Source: Betaproteobacteria bacterium | Lineage (GTDB): Bacteria > Pseudomonadota > Gammaproteobacteria > Burkholderiales > Rhodocyclaceae | Direction of reading: 5' to 3' | Assembly: GCA_009782565.1 (NCBI GenBank) | Contig: WRIU01000001.1 | Span: forward strand, 378,367 to 442,366 | Length of the DNA stretch: 64,000 bases | In this document: in pieces, positions 9,377-18,195 of the stretch | Layout: each line of letters opens with the position of its first letter | Position numbering within the stretch: position 1 is the first letter of the stretch | The notes under the pieces: model-generated | What the model was told of the DNA's origin: nothing | Database searches by the model: none | What the model saw: the letters and a program-made list of their open reading frames with translations, nothing else | Program-made: the position numbers and the translations under genes

Positions 9377-10612
9377 ATGAACTCGATCGCCCCCCTGCAT
9401 GCCCCAATGAAGCTGTTCCCCGTCAACAATGGCGAATTGATTGTCGGCGGACTCCCCCTGAAACAACTGGTAGCGCGTGTCGGGCGCACACCGTTCTACG
9501 TGTATGACCGCAGCCTGCTGACGCGCCGTGTCGAGGAACTGCGCGCCGCGCTGCCCACCCGGCTGAAACTGCACTACGCCATCAAGGCCAACCCGATGCC
9601 TGCCCTGGTCGCGCACATGGCCTCAAGGGTCGACGGCTGCGACGTGGCGTCAGCCGGGGAACTGAAAATTGCGCTCGACTCCGGCATTGCGCCGCGCGAC
9701 ACCAGCTTTGCCGGCCCCGGAAAAAGCGAAACCGAACTCCAACAGGCCGTCGCTGCCGGAGTCCTGATCATCATCGAGTCTTTCCGCGAAGTCCCGCTCC
9801 TGGCGGCTATCTCGAAAACCCTGGGGCTGCCCGCGCGGGTGGCGGTGCGTATCAACCCGGATTTCGAGCTGAAATCTGCGGGCATGAAGATGGGCGGCGG
9901 GCCGAAGCCCTTCGGCATCGACGTCGCCAGGACGCCCGAACTGCTCAAGGCTATCGGAGAGGCGAAGCTCGCATTTGAGGGCTTCCATCTGTTCGTCGGT
10001 TCACAGAATCTCCGCGCCGGAGCCATCGCAGAAGCGTTACGCAAGAGCTACAGCCTCATCACGGAACTGGCTGCCGACGCACCCGCACCGATCAAGGTCA
10101 TCAACCTCGGAGGCGGTTTCGGCATCCCGTATTTTCCGGGTGAACAAAGCCTTGATCTGACCCCGATCGGAACCACACTCACCGGTATTGTCGAAGAAGC
10201 CGCGAAAACATTCCCGCAAGCCGAGATCATCATCGAGCTTGGCCGTTACCTGGTCGGAGAGTCTGGTCTGTACGTGTGCCGCGTCCTCGACCGCAAAGTC
10301 TCGAACGGCGAACTCTTTCTGATCGTCGATGGCGGCATGCACCACCACCTCGCGGCTTCCGGCAATTTCGGGCAAGTGCTTCGCAAGAACTACCCGGTTG
10401 CTGTCGGCAGCCGCATGCACGCAATCAAAGCCGAATCCGTCACCATCGTCGGTCCGCTCTGCACGCCGCTCGACATTCTGGCCGAGCGCATGGTTCTGCC
10501 GCGAGCTGAACCGGGCGACCTGGTCGTAGTTTTCCAGTCCGGAGCCTACGGCGCGAGCGCAAGCCCGCAAGCATTCCTGGGGCACCCCCCGCCGCTGGAA
10601 GTGCTGGTTTGA
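9377..10612 (+). CDS. PLP-dependent decarboxylase, exosortase-A system type
   Basis: 411 residues from the ATG at 9377; a TTG at 9365 is an alternative. Same fold as LysA: the PLP lysine is K70 in HYAIKANPMP, with GCDVASAGEL, GGGFGIPYF, ELGRYLVGESG and FQSGAYGASASP. It differs from the true lysA at 4726-6006 by containing HHHLAASGN and an insertion after the GGG motif, as in the exosortase-A-associated decarboxylase family. It probably decarboxylates an amino-acid-like or carrier-bound substrate prepared by the ligase upstream. The two genes are 129 bp apart on the same strand. Confidence 0.85.
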   Translation: MNSIAPLHAPMKLFPVNNGELIVGGLPLKQLVARVGRTPFYVYDRSLLTRRVEELRAALPTRLKLHYAIKANPMPALVAHMASRVDGCDVASAGELKIALDSGIAPRDTSFAGPGKSETELQQAVAAGVLIIIESFREVPLLAAISKTLGLPARVAVRINPDFELKSAGMKMGGGPKPFGIDVARTPELLKAIGEAKLAFEGFHLFVGSQNLRAGAIAEALRKSYSLITELAADAPAPIKVINLGGGFGIPYFPGEQSLDLTPIGTTLTGIVEEAAKTFPQAEIIIELGRYLVGESGLYVCRVLDRKVSNGELFLIVDGGMHHHLAASGNFGQVLRKNYPVAVGSRMHAIKAESVTIVGPLCTPLDILAERMVLPRAEPGDLVVVFQSGAYGASASPQAFLGHPPPLEVLV

Positions 10613-10629
10613 CACGCTTGCCCCCTCGC

Positions 10630-10741
10630 TAGAGCGTTTTTTGTTTAGTCCTATACAGACCCATGTGAGTGCGCCCCCCCTTATCCCTCTCCCACAAGGG
10701 GAGAGGGGAGTTTTGTGCACACCTGAACAGAAAACGCTCTA
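10630..10741. mobile_element. MITE-like element with TA-flanked terminal inverted repeats
   Basis: A 112-bp element ends in perfect inverted repeats TAGAGCGTTTT (10630-10640) and AAAACGCTCTA (10731-10741). The outermost TA at each end fits the TA target duplication typical of IS630/Tc1-mariner-type elements. The inside holds a GC-rich palindrome (CCCTCTCCCACAAGGGGAGA) related to repeats at 46404-46538. It has no coding capacity and lies between the exosortase-type decarboxylase and the sensor kinase. Confidence 0.6.
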
Positions 10742-10846
10742 AATCAACGTGGTGCGAAAAATCTGGGCAGCTCAGATTGACTGTCCGGGTGAAGCGGCGC
10801 AGAGTGTCCATGCACACGCCTCATCGCGTCACATTTCAAAGAAAAA

Positions 10847-12295
10847 ATGGATGGACACTTTCGTCCCTTCGCCGGGTTCCGGGGAGCCGTACTGTTCGCG
10901 CTTGTGTGGACGGCGCTGGTACTGGCTTCCCTCTTCCTGCAACGCGAACAGTTGAACCGCACCGCTGCGGAACTCGCACGCATCGCGGCAACGGCCAGTC
11001 TCCAGAAAGACATGGAAATACGGGAATGGGCTTCCTCGGTCGGGGGCGTTTTCGTGCGCGACGACCGTGTGCCCTCGTTCAGTTCGCTCGAACAGGAGCA
11101 GCGTTTTTCCGCCGCCGACCGATCCGGGGAACCTCTCAGCCTCGTCCTGGTGACGCCCATGCACCTGTTGCTGGCTATCCAGAGCATGTCGAACCAGCGA
11201 TCCGAATTCCAGGAACGGCTCACCTCCAGGCAACTCCGCAACCGCGAGAACGTGCCTGACGAATGGGAAACCAAGGCGCTCGAAGAACTCGGCAAGGGGG
11301 CATCCATCATCACGGAGCCGCTCTTGCGCGAGGCGCGGGGGCACGGGCTGATGCGCGTCATGCTTCCCATGAAGATGGAAGAGGAATGCCTCGAATGCCA
11401 CCGCGACACCCTCGTCCCGGTGGGCGGGCTGCGCGGCGGTGCGAGCATTTCTGTCGATCTCAATGCCTATCGGGCGGCACAGGAACCTACCTGGCGCACG
11501 ATCCAGTTCTGGCATGGCGCTGTCTGGTTGCTCGGATTGGCCACCATCGCCCTCCTGCACGTCATCACCCGCCGCCGGGCGGAAGAACTGCGCCGCTCCG
11601 GGGACGCGCTGCGGGAGTCAAGGGCGCGCCTGCGAGAACTCGCCCGTTTCCTGCAAGGTGTGCGGGAAAGCGAGCGTACCTCCATTGCCCGCGAACTTCA
11701 CGATGAGTTGGGCCAAGCTCTGACTGCGTTACGCATCGACCTCGGCTGGCTGCGTAGGCATGTCGCCCGCCCCAGCAGCACCGACAACGACAAAGCCCGC
11801 GTGGATCGCATCGACGGCTCGCGCGCCCTCGTGGAACGCACCATCGAATCCATGCGCCGCATCTCCGAGGGGCTGCGCCCCGGCATGCTCGACGTGCTCG
11901 GTTTGCGCGCCGCGCTCGAACACCTCATCCAGCAATTCGGGGAGCGTTGCGGCGTCGATTGCGTTTTCCATGCGGATCGGGACGAATACGAACTTGATTC
12001 AGACCGCTCTACCGCCGTTTTCCGGTTTGTCCAGGAGGCGTTGACCAACATCTCCCGCCACGCGCGCGCCACGCATGCCGACATCCGGATGGAAGAAATC
12101 GACGAAAAACTGCACCTTCTCATTCAGGATGACGGCGTCGGCTTCGATCCCCGCGCTTCCCGGAAAGGTTTCGGCCTCCTCGGCATGTCCGAGCGCATGA
12201 GCATGCTCGGCGGGGAAATGAGCGTCGATGGCAGCCACGGTGTCCGCATCTCCGCCATCCTGCCCCTGAGCGACGATTCACCGGACGAGGGCTAA
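10847..12295 (+). CDS. Membrane sensor histidine kinase with a haem-c (CxxCH) Tll0287-like sensor domain
   Basis: 482 residues. Order: transmembrane helix (about 13-32), periplasmic domain, second helix (about 223-243), coiled linker, NarL/DegS-type dimerisation domain with the phospho-acceptor in ARELHDELG (H285), and a HATPase with DDGVGFDP and GFGLLGMSERM. The periplasmic part ends in EECLECHRD (C181, C184, H185), a covalent haem-c motif placed as in Tll0287-like (DUF3365) sensors. The family is known to bind haem c; the ligand or redox signal here is inference. The ribosome site before the ATG is weak (AAAGAAAA). The partner regulator starts 2 bp downstream. Confidence 0.88.
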   Translation: MDGHFRPFAGFRGAVLFALVWTALVLASLFLQREQLNRTAAELARIAATASLQKDMEIREWASSVGGVFVRDDRVPSFSSLEQEQRFSAADRSGEPLSLVLVTPMHLLLAIQSMSNQRSEFQERLTSRQLRNRENVPDEWETKALEELGKGASIITEPLLREARGHGLMRVMLPMKMEEECLECHRDTLVPVGGLRGGASISVDLNAYRAAQEPTWRTIQFWHGAVWLLGLATIALLHVITRRRAEELRRSGDALRESRARLRELARFLQGVRESERTSIARELHDELGQALTALRIDLGWLRRHVARPSSTDNDKARVDRIDGSRALVERTIESMRRISEGLRPGMLDVLGLRAALEHLIQQFGERCGVDCVFHADRDEYELDSDRSTAVFRFVQEALTNISRHARATHADIRMEEIDEKLHLLIQDDGVGFDPRASRKGFGLLGMSERMSMLGGEMSVDGSHGVRISAILPLSDDSPDEG

Positions 12296-12297
12296 CC

Positions 12298-12954
12298 ATG
12301 ATTCGCGTACTCATTGCAGACGACCACGACATCCTGCGCGCCGGTCTCAAGCACATCCTCCACGACGCCGGCGACATCGTCGTTGCCGGGGAAGCCAGCA
12401 ACGGCGCAGAGGTGCTCGCCCAGTTGCGCGACGGGCAATGGGACGCCGCCGTGCTCGACCTCAGCATGCCGGGGCGCAACGGCATCGAACTCATCAAACG
12501 GGTCAAGGATGAGTTTCCGCGCCTGCCCATCCTCATCCTGAGCATGTACAAGGAAGACATCTATGCCGTGCGCGCCCTCAAGGCGGGCGCGTCCGGCTAT
12601 CTCTGCAAGGACAACGCGGAAGCCCTGCTGGTCGATGCCATCCGTAAAATCGTTGGCGGCGGTCTTTTCATCAATCAGGACGTTGCCGAAAGCCTGACCC
12701 GCGACATGCTCCAGGGCAATCAGGAGCAGTTGCCCCACAAACGCCTCACCGACCGCAATTACCAGATATTCCTCATGCTCGTGCAGGGGCTTGGCGTCTC
12801 CGAAATTGCCCGGCGGCTCAAGTTGAGCGTGAAAACCGTCAGCACCCACAAAGCCACCATTCAGGTTAGGATGGGGCTGGCAAACACCGCCGAACTCGTC
12901 CGGTACGCCATCCGACATCAGCTCATCGAAGGCGACGCGCCGCTGTCGGAGTAG
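12298..12954 (+). CDS. Response regulator, NarL/FixJ family
   Basis: 218 residues. The receiver domain has the acidic pair DDHD (8-11), the phospho-acceptor D54 in LDLSMPG, the conserved Ser in LILSMY and KAGASGYLCKD with the conserved lysine. The C-terminal LuxR-type helix-turn-helix spans LTDRNYQIFLMLVQGL to VSTHKATIQVRMGLAN. It is cotranscribed with the haem-c kinase, so it should be phosphorylated from H285 of that protein and bind DNA. Its targets are not evident; no metabolic gene in the same direction follows. Confidence 0.93.
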   Translation: MIRVLIADDHDILRAGLKHILHDAGDIVVAGEASNGAEVLAQLRDGQWDAAVLDLSMPGRNGIELIKRVKDEFPRLPILILSMYKEDIYAVRALKAGASGYLCKDNAEALLVDAIRKIVGGGLFINQDVAESLTRDMLQGNQEQLPHKRLTDRNYQIFLMLVQGLGVSEIARRLKLSVKTVSTHKATIQVRMGLANTAELVRYAIRHQLIEGDAPLSE

Positions 12955-13065
12955 GGTGGGGTTTTGACATCACGCGGAAGAATCGGGCAAGAATCGGCAA
13001 CAGACCACAATTACCTTCAAGATAAGGGGGAGTGAGAAGCTCAGTGAATGGGCGATTTTTCCGTT

Positions 13066-13107
13066 AAAAAAGCACTTAGGCCAGTTCAACGACTGGCCTG
13101 AGTGCTT
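13066..13107 (-). terminator. Rho-independent terminator after tRNA-Pro(GGG)
   Basis: On the minus strand a 16-bp near-perfect stem (AAGCACTCAGGCCAGT against ACTGGCCTAAGTGCTT, one mismatch) with a 6-base loop is followed by a run of six T. It lies about 9 bases past the CCA end of the tRNA and ends the translation operon. Confidence 0.9.
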
Positions 13108-13115
13108 GATTTCAT

Positions 13116-13193
<78 letters not shown>

Positions 13194-13207
13194 CTTGGAA
13201 AGGCGCG

Positions 13208-13236
13208 ATTGTACAAAATCCGCCCGAAACTTGCCA
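13208..13236 (-). promoter_or_regulatory. Possible promoter of tRNA-Pro(GGG)
   Basis: On the minus strand TACAAT (13213-13208) is preceded, 17 bases upstream, by a weak -35, TGGCAA. It lies in the gap between merR and the tRNA and would start transcription some 10 bases before it. Read-through from ihfA-merR is the alternative. Confidence 0.4.
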
Positions 13237-13268
13237 GAAGAATCTGGCCGCAAAATACCCTGCCCCGT

Positions 13269-13655
13269 TCAGCCCCGCAACACGCCCAACGTGGCTTCGA
13301 TCTCGGCGCGTAGCTCGATGAGCAGGGCGTGAGCCTGTTCGGCGGCGATGGCGTTTTCCTGATCTTGAATTGCGGCTTCATCGAGCCGGTTGCGCGCCCC
13401 CGAGATCGTGAACCCCTCGTCGTAGAGCAGGTGGCGAATCTTGCGTATCAGGAGCACTTCGTGGTGCTGGTAGTAACGCCGGTTGCCGCTGCGTTTGATG
13501 GGCTTGAGTTGGGAAAACTCCTGTTCCCAGTAGCGCAATACGTGCGCTTTGACCCCGCACAACTCGCTGACTTCGCCAATGGTGAAATAACGCTTGGCAG
13601 GAATCGGCGGCAGAGCCATATCGGCAGAAACGGGGTCAGGCGTTTCTGCCGACAT
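13269..13655 (-). CDS. MerR-family transcriptional regulator
   Basis: 128 residues. The winged helix-turn-helix is [25 protein letters not shown] (about 23-47), followed by the wing and arm [21 protein letters not shown], then a coiled-coil dimerisation helix. There is no metal-binding cysteine cluster at the C-terminus, so it is not a metal sensor of the MerR/CueR kind. Its first 20 bases overlap the end of ihfA on the same strand. In many betaproteobacteria a MerR-like gene follows pheT-ihfA, and its target is not established. Confidence 0.9.
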   Translation of the reverse strand: MSAETPDPVSADMALPPIPAKRYFTIGEVSELCGVKAHVLRYWEQEFSQLKPIKRSGNRRYYQHHEVLLIRKIRHLLYDEGFTISGARNRLDEAAIQDQENAIAAEQAHALLIELRAEIEATLGVLRG

Positions 13656-13941
13656 GACCAGGTTCCTCCACGGCCGCCTTCAACTTCTGACTGGGATGGA
13701 AAGTCACGACGCGCCGGGCGGAAATAGGGATTTCTTCGCCGGTCTTGGGATTGCGCCCTGGGCGTTGAGGTTTGTTTCGCAACTGGAAATTGCCGAAGCC
13801 GGAGAGTTTGACGCTCTCCCCCTGCTCCAGAGCCGTGCGAATTTCTTCAAAAAAACCCTCCACCATGTCCCTGGCTTCGCGTTTATTCAACCCAACCTGT
13901 TCAAAAAGCAGGTCGCCAAGCTCTGCTTTGGTCAAGGTCAT
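13636..13941 (-). CDS. ihfA: Integration host factor subunit alpha
   Basis: 101 residues, HU/IHF fold. [20 protein letters not shown] at the start and [20 protein letters not shown] contain the DNA-intercalating beta-arm with the RPGRNP tip. IHF bends DNA as an alpha/beta heterodimer and helps sigma-54 promoters, phage integration and replication. It follows pheT by 15 bp, the standard proteobacterial pheST-ihfA order. IHF may matter locally because two flagellar promoters near 62.4-62.9 kb look sigma-54 dependent. Confidence 0.96.
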   Translation of the reverse strand: MTLTKAELGDLLFEQVGLNKREARDMVEGFFEEIRTALEQGESVKLSGFGNFQLRNKPQRPGRNPKTGEEIPISARRVVTFHPSQKLKAAVEEPGHVGRNA

Positions 13942-13956
13942 GGAATTTCCCCCCCC

Positions 13957-16365
13957 TCAAACGCGCAACCGTCCACCCACGGTGCGCTCAACATGTTGAA
14001 GTAGCCCGGAGATCGCCTCATCCACTTCGGCGTCTTCGAGAGTACGCTGAGTATCTTGCATGGAAACCCTGAATGCAAGGCTCTTGCAGCCGGATTCGAC
14101 GCCTTTGCCTTGATAAAGATCGAAAAGCACGATTTCCCGCACGACGGCGGGGGCGGCTTCTCGCAATGCGTTCAATACCCGTTCTGCGGGAACGCTTGCC
14201 GGAACCAGCAACGCGAGATCACGCGACACTGTCGGCATGCGCGATATTTCGCCGCTCTCCGGGCAGAGGGCGGAAAGCGCCGCGTCGAGATCGACTTCAA
14301 ATACGACCGGGGCTACGCCCAGTTCAAAGCGTTGCACCCAAACGGGATGAAGTTCGCCGATCACGCCGATGTTGCGGCCTTCCAGGAATACCGAGGCCGC
14401 GCGCCCAGGATGCAGAGCCGGGGCCGCTGAGGCCGGCGGTGCGAACGTCAGTGCACGCGGCGCAAACAGGGCTTCGAGGTCACCTTTGAGGTCGAAGAAG
14501 TCGACCGCCCGCGCCGATTCCCCCCACTGTTCGGGCAGGGCAAACCCTGCCGCCAGCGCGGCCAGCCGCCGGGGTTGATGAAAGCCGGGGACTTCCTCCC
14601 CTGCCCCGTCTGCGGCTTGCCCCTGTTCCTGGCGCGTAAAACAGCGCCCCAATTCAAAAACCCGCACACGGTTTTGCTGGCGTTTACGGTTCGTCGTCAG
14701 GTTGGATACCAAGCCCGGAATCAGGCTGGACCGCATCACGTCCATCTGGCTGGCAATCGGGTTGGCGAGCCGAATCGGTGCGGCATTGGCGCAGAAATCC
14801 CGTTCCCAGGCAGAATCGACGAACGCGTAATTGACGACTTCCTGAAAACCGCGACCGGCTAAAAAGTGGCGCACATCCCATTCCGTTCGCGCCGATTCGG
14901 TGCTGGCAAGCATGCCAAGATTACCTTGCGGCGCATGGGACGGGATGTTGTCGTAACCGTAGAGCCGCGCGATTTCTTCGATGAGGTCTTCCTCGGTTTC
15001 AATGTCGAAGCGGAACGCGGGCGGAGCCACCCGCAGTTCGACCGCCAGGTCGCGCACGGTCAGGTGCACACGCTCCAGCAAGCTTCGCATGGCCTCAGTA
15101 TTCAAGTGGATGCCGAGCACCTGGCAGACTCGCGCCGGGCGCAGGGCGACTTCCTCACGGCGAGGCAGATGTTCATCCGAGCGCGCTTCTTCCACCGGGC
15201 CGGGCACGCCGCCGCAAATGTCGAGAATAAGTTGCGTGGCGCGCTCGATGGCCGGACGCTGCAACTGGAAATCCACCCCGCGCTCATAGCGGTGCGAGGC
15301 GTCGGAAGTGAAACCAAGCACGCGCGCGCGCCCGGTGATGGCTTCTGGCGTAAAGAAAGCAGACTCCAGGAAGACTTCCGTCGTCTCGATGGTGACGCCG
15401 GTTTCCTCTCCGCCCATGATCCCGGCCAACGCCAGCGCGCGGGCTTCGTCGGCAATCAGCAAGGTATCGGGCGCGGGCTTTACGTTCTGTTCGTTCAGGA
15501 GCCGCAGTTCTTCGCCCGGACGCGGCAGACGAACGTGAATCGCGCCGGAAAGGCGCGCGTTGTCGAAGGCGTGTAAGGGCTGGCCGAGTTCGAGCATCAC
15601 GTAGTTGGTGATGTCGACCAGGGCGTGGATCGGGCGCAGGCCGGAGCGTTTCAGGCGGTCTTTCATCCAGTTCGGCGTGGGGGCCTTGGCATTCACGCCG
15701 CTGATGACACGCCCGCAATAGCGCGGGCACTTTTCAGGCGCATCGAGCACGATGTCGCGGCGCGCGTCATTCGCCGGGGGAACCAGCTTGAGCGGCGCGG
15801 GCGTGAGCGGCACGCCGGTCAGCGCGGCCACTTCCCGCGCCACGCCGGTCAGGCTCAGGCAATCGGCCCGGTTGGGGGTGAGTTTGATGACGAAACAGGT
15901 GTCATCGAGCGCGAGCCATTCGCGGATGTCCATGCCGACCGGGGCATCCTCCTCCAGCGCGAGCAGGCCGCCGTGATCTTCGGACAGTCCCAGTTCTCGC
16001 CCTGAACACAGCATGCCGAAGGATTCGACCCCGCGCAGTTTGGCGGCCTTGATGGCGAAATCGCCGGGCAGCACCGCACCCACTTTCGCGCACGGCACTT
16101 TCATGCCCACGGCGGCATTGGGCGCGCCGCAAACGATTTGCAGGGGCTCATTCTCGCCGACATCGACCTTGCACAGCTTGAGCTTGTCGGCATTCGGATG
16201 TTTTTCGGCCTCGATGATGCGCGCCACCACCACGCCGCTGAAAGGCGGCGCGACCGGATGGGCTTCTTCGACTTCAAGCCCGGCCATGGTCATCAGATGC
16301 CCAAGCGCCTCGGAGCCGAGCGGCGGATTGACGAAGGTACGCAACCAGTTTTCGGAAAATTGCAT
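13957..16365 (-). CDS. pheT: Phenylalanine-tRNA ligase beta subunit
   Basis: 802 residues, typical of the long bacterial PheT. The N-terminal tRNA-binding (EMAP/OB) domain is GVVVARIIEAEKHPNADKLK onward; B3/B4 editing, B5 and the catalytic-like core (DLIEEIARLYGYDNIPS) follow; the C-terminal ferredoxin-like anticodon-binding domain contains SRDLALLVP. It forms the alpha2-beta2 enzyme with PheS, encoded 19 bp upstream. It charges tRNA-Phe and edits Tyr-tRNA-Phe in the cytoplasm. Confidence 0.97.
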   Translation of the reverse strand: MQFSENWLRTFVNPPLGSEALGHLMTMAGLEVEEAHPVAPPFSGVVVARIIEAEKHPNADKLKLCKVDVGENEPLQIVCGAPNAAVGMKVPCAKVGAVLPGDFAIKAAKLRGVESFGMLCSGRELGLSEDHGGLLALEEDAPVGMDIREWLALDDTCFVIKLTPNRADCLSLTGVAREVAALTGVPLTPAPLKLVPPANDARRDIVLDAPEKCPRYCGRVISGVNAKAPTPNWMKDRLKRSGLRPIHALVDITNYVMLELGQPLHAFDNARLSGAIHVRLPRPGEELRLLNEQNVKPAPDTLLIADEARALALAGIMGGEETGVTIETTEVFLESAFFTPEAITGRARVLGFTSDASHRYERGVDFQLQRPAIERATQLILDICGGVPGPVEEARSDEHLPRREEVALRPARVCQVLGIHLNTEAMRSLLERVHLTVRDLAVELRVAPPAFRFDIETEEDLIEEIARLYGYDNIPSHAPQGNLGMLASTESARTEWDVRHFLAGRGFQEVVNYAFVDSAWERDFCANAAPIRLANPIASQMDVMRSSLIPGLVSNLTTNRKRQQNRVRVFELGRCFTRQEQGQAADGAGEEVPGFHQPRRLAALAAGFALPEQWGESARAVDFFDLKGDLEALFAPRALTFAPPASAAPALHPGRAASVFLEGRNIGVIGELHPVWVQRFELGVAPVVFEVDLDAALSALCPESGEISRMPTVSRDLALLVPASVPAERVLNALREAAPAVVREIVLFDLYQGKGVESGCKSLAFRVSMQDTQRTLEDAEVDEAISGLLQHVERTVGGRLRV

Positions 16366-16384
16366 GTTCGCTTACCTTTACCTG

Positions 16385-17416
16385 TTACCTGAATTGGCTC
16401 AAGAAACGCAAATCGCCTTCAAAGAAGAGGCGCAAATCGTCCACGCCGTAGCGCAGCATGGTCAAGCGATCCGGCCCGAAGCCGAACGCGAATCCCGTAT
16501 AGCGTTCGGGGTCGACGCCGCCGAAGCGCAATACGTTGGGATGTACCATGCCGCATCCGGCCACTTCCAGCCAGCGCCCATCGAGCGCACCGCCCGTGAA
16601 CGCGACGTCGATCTCCGCCGAAGGCTCGGTAAATGGGAAGAAGGACGGGCGAAAACGAAGCTGCAAAGAGTCCGTCTCGAAGAACTTTCGCAGAAAATCG
16701 GCGACCACGCCCTTGAGGTCGGCGAAACTCACCCGTTCGCCTATCCATAGTCCTTCGACCTGGTGGAACATCGGCGAATGGGTGGCGTCGGAGTCGACCC
16801 GGTACACCCGCCCCGGCGCAATCACCCGCAAGTCGGGCATGGGGTCGCAATCGCGGGTTTGCTCGACGTGCGCGAGCATGGCGCGGATTTGCACCGGGCT
16901 GGTATGGGTTCGCAATAGCACGTCCTGCCTGCCTTCGAGGAAGAAGGTGTCGTGCATCGAGCGCGCCGGATGATCCGCCGGGATATTGAGCGCGGTAAAG
17001 TTGTGCCAGTCGGTTTCAATTTCCGGGCCATCGACAGACACGAACCCGATAGACTGAAACAGGCGCTCGATGCGTTCGAGCGTGCGGCTGACCGGATGCA
17101 GCCCGCCAGGAGCCGCGCCTCGCCCCGGCAGGGTGACATCGAGCGCCTCGGCTTCGAGTTGCGCGGAAAGTTCCGCATCGCGCAGGGCTTCGCGCCGCTC
17201 GGCAAGCGCCGATTCGATGGCGGCCTTGACGCGGTTGACCTCAGCGCCCCGCTCGCGTTTCTGTTCGGGAGCCAGCCCGCCGAGCGCCTTCAGTTGCTCG
17301 GTGACGAGGCCGTTCTTGCCAAGAAAGCGCGCTTTCGCCTGCTCCAGCGCCGCAGCGGCCGTAGCTTCGGCAAAAGCTGCGCGTGCATCAGTGACCAGTT
17401 GATCGAGATTGTCCAT
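16385..17416 (-). CDS. pheS: Phenylalanine-tRNA ligase alpha subunit
   Basis: 343 residues. An N-terminal coiled coil is followed by the class II catalytic core: [10 protein letters not shown] (the HPx start of motif 1), [27 protein letters not shown] (motif 2), [10 protein letters not shown] and [17 protein letters not shown] (motif 3). It activates phenylalanine and partners PheT downstream. A strong terminator-like hairpin at 17440-17472 separates it from rplT and may control how much transcription reaches pheST. Confidence 0.97.
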   Translation of the reverse strand: MDNLDQLVTDARAAFAEATAAAALEQAKARFLGKNGLVTEQLKALGGLAPEQKRERGAEVNRVKAAIESALAERREALRDAELSAQLEAEALDVTLPGRGAAPGGLHPVSRTLERIERLFQSIGFVSVDGPEIETDWHNFTALNIPADHPARSMHDTFFLEGRQDVLLRTHTSPVQIRAMLAHVEQTRDCDPMPDLRVIAPGRVYRVDSDATHSPMFHQVEGLWIGERVSFADLKGVVADFLRKFFETDSLQLRFRPSFFPFTEPSAEIDVAFTGGALDGRWLEVAGCGMVHPNVLRFGGVDPERYTGFAFGFGPDRLTMLRYGVDDLRLFFEGDLRFLSQFR

Positions 17417-17439
17417 GTTCTGCCCTTGCGGGGGAATTC

Positions 17440-17472
17440 AGCAAAAAAGGAGGCATGGCCTCCTTTTTTGCT
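17440..17472 (-). terminator. Terminator or attenuator hairpin between rplT and pheS
   Basis: A perfect 15-bp inverted repeat with a 3-base loop (arms AGCAAAAAAGGAGGC and GCCTCCTTTTTTGCT) lies 23 bp before the pheS start. The descending arm contains six T on the minus strand, as in an intrinsic terminator. In E. coli the pheST operon is attenuated at this place. I see no phenylalanine-rich leader peptide in the 49 bases between rplT and the hairpin, so any control would differ. Confidence 0.7.
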
Positions 17473-17521
17473 GCTGTAAGCTACGGAAACTAGGGAAGTT
17501 TACGTAAATAGTGTTGCGGCG

Positions 17522-17881
17522 TCACGCAGCGATCTGAGCCTTGGCCTGTTCGGCGAGCGCGGCGAACGCGGGCTTGTCGAACACGGCCAGATCGGCCAGA
17601 ACCTTGCGATCCACCTCGATAGCGGCTTTCTTAAGGCCATTCATGAAGGTGCTGTAGGTCAGTCCCAATTCGCGGGCGGCAGCATTGATCCGGACGATCC
17701 ACAGGGCACGGAACTGGCGCTTGCGTTGACGGCGGTCGCGGTAAGCGTACTGACCCGCCTTCATCACCGCTTCTTTGGCGATGCGGTAGACGTTTTTGCG
17801 GCGGCCGCGATACCCCTTGGCCTGATCGAGAACTTTCTTGTGACGCGCGCGGGCGGTTACACCACGTTTGACTCTAGGCAT
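17522..17881 (-). CDS. rplT: 50S ribosomal protein L20
   Basis: 119 residues. [30 protein letters not shown] and [20 protein letters not shown] are the strongly conserved basic N-terminal extension and RNA-binding core of L20. It binds 23S rRNA and is needed for early large-subunit assembly. It follows rpmI by 12 bp, the usual infC-rpmI-rplT order, in which L20 represses the operon in other bacteria. Confidence 0.98.
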   Translation of the reverse strand: MPRVKRGVTARARHKKVLDQAKGYRGRRKNVYRIAKEAVMKAGQYAYRDRRQRKRQFRALWIVRINAAARELGLTYSTFMNGLKKAAIEVDRKVLADLAVFDKPAFAALAEQAKAQIAA

Positions 17882-17893
17882 GGCAGTCTCCTA

Positions 17894-18091
17894 TCAGGCG
17901 AAGGGCAACATGGCGCGAATCAGCTTCGCGTCGCTGTCATTGACAGTGACCGTGCCGCGCAACTGGCGCTTGTTCTTGGTGGTTTTCTTGGTGAGGATGT
18001 GGCGCTTGAACGCACAGGAACGCTTGATGCTCCCGTCGGCGCGCACCCTGAAGCGCTTTTTGGCGCCACTCTTGGTTTTCATCTTGGGCAT
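17894..18091 (-). CDS. rpmI: 50S ribosomal protein L35
   Basis: 65 residues from the ATG at 18091. [30 protein letters not shown] and [10 protein letters not shown] are the L35 signatures. A longer reading from 18148 lacks homology and starts inside the infC-rpmI spacer. That spacer holds two GC-rich hairpins (CCGGGTAGCCCTTCGGGC and GCTCCTTTCGGAGC) that could be targets of feedback control, but this is inference. Confidence 0.97.
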   Translation of the reverse strand: MPKMKTKSGAKKRFRVRADGSIKRSCAFKRHILTKKTTKNKRQLRGTVTVNDSDAKLIRAMLPFA

Positions 18092-18195
18092 TGCAACAAC
18101 TCCTTGTTTATAGAATGCCGCCGGGTAGCCCTTCGGGCATTTTCGCACCCGGCGTCACTTGTTTTGCTCCTTTCGGAGCCGCTTTATGCCGCCGT

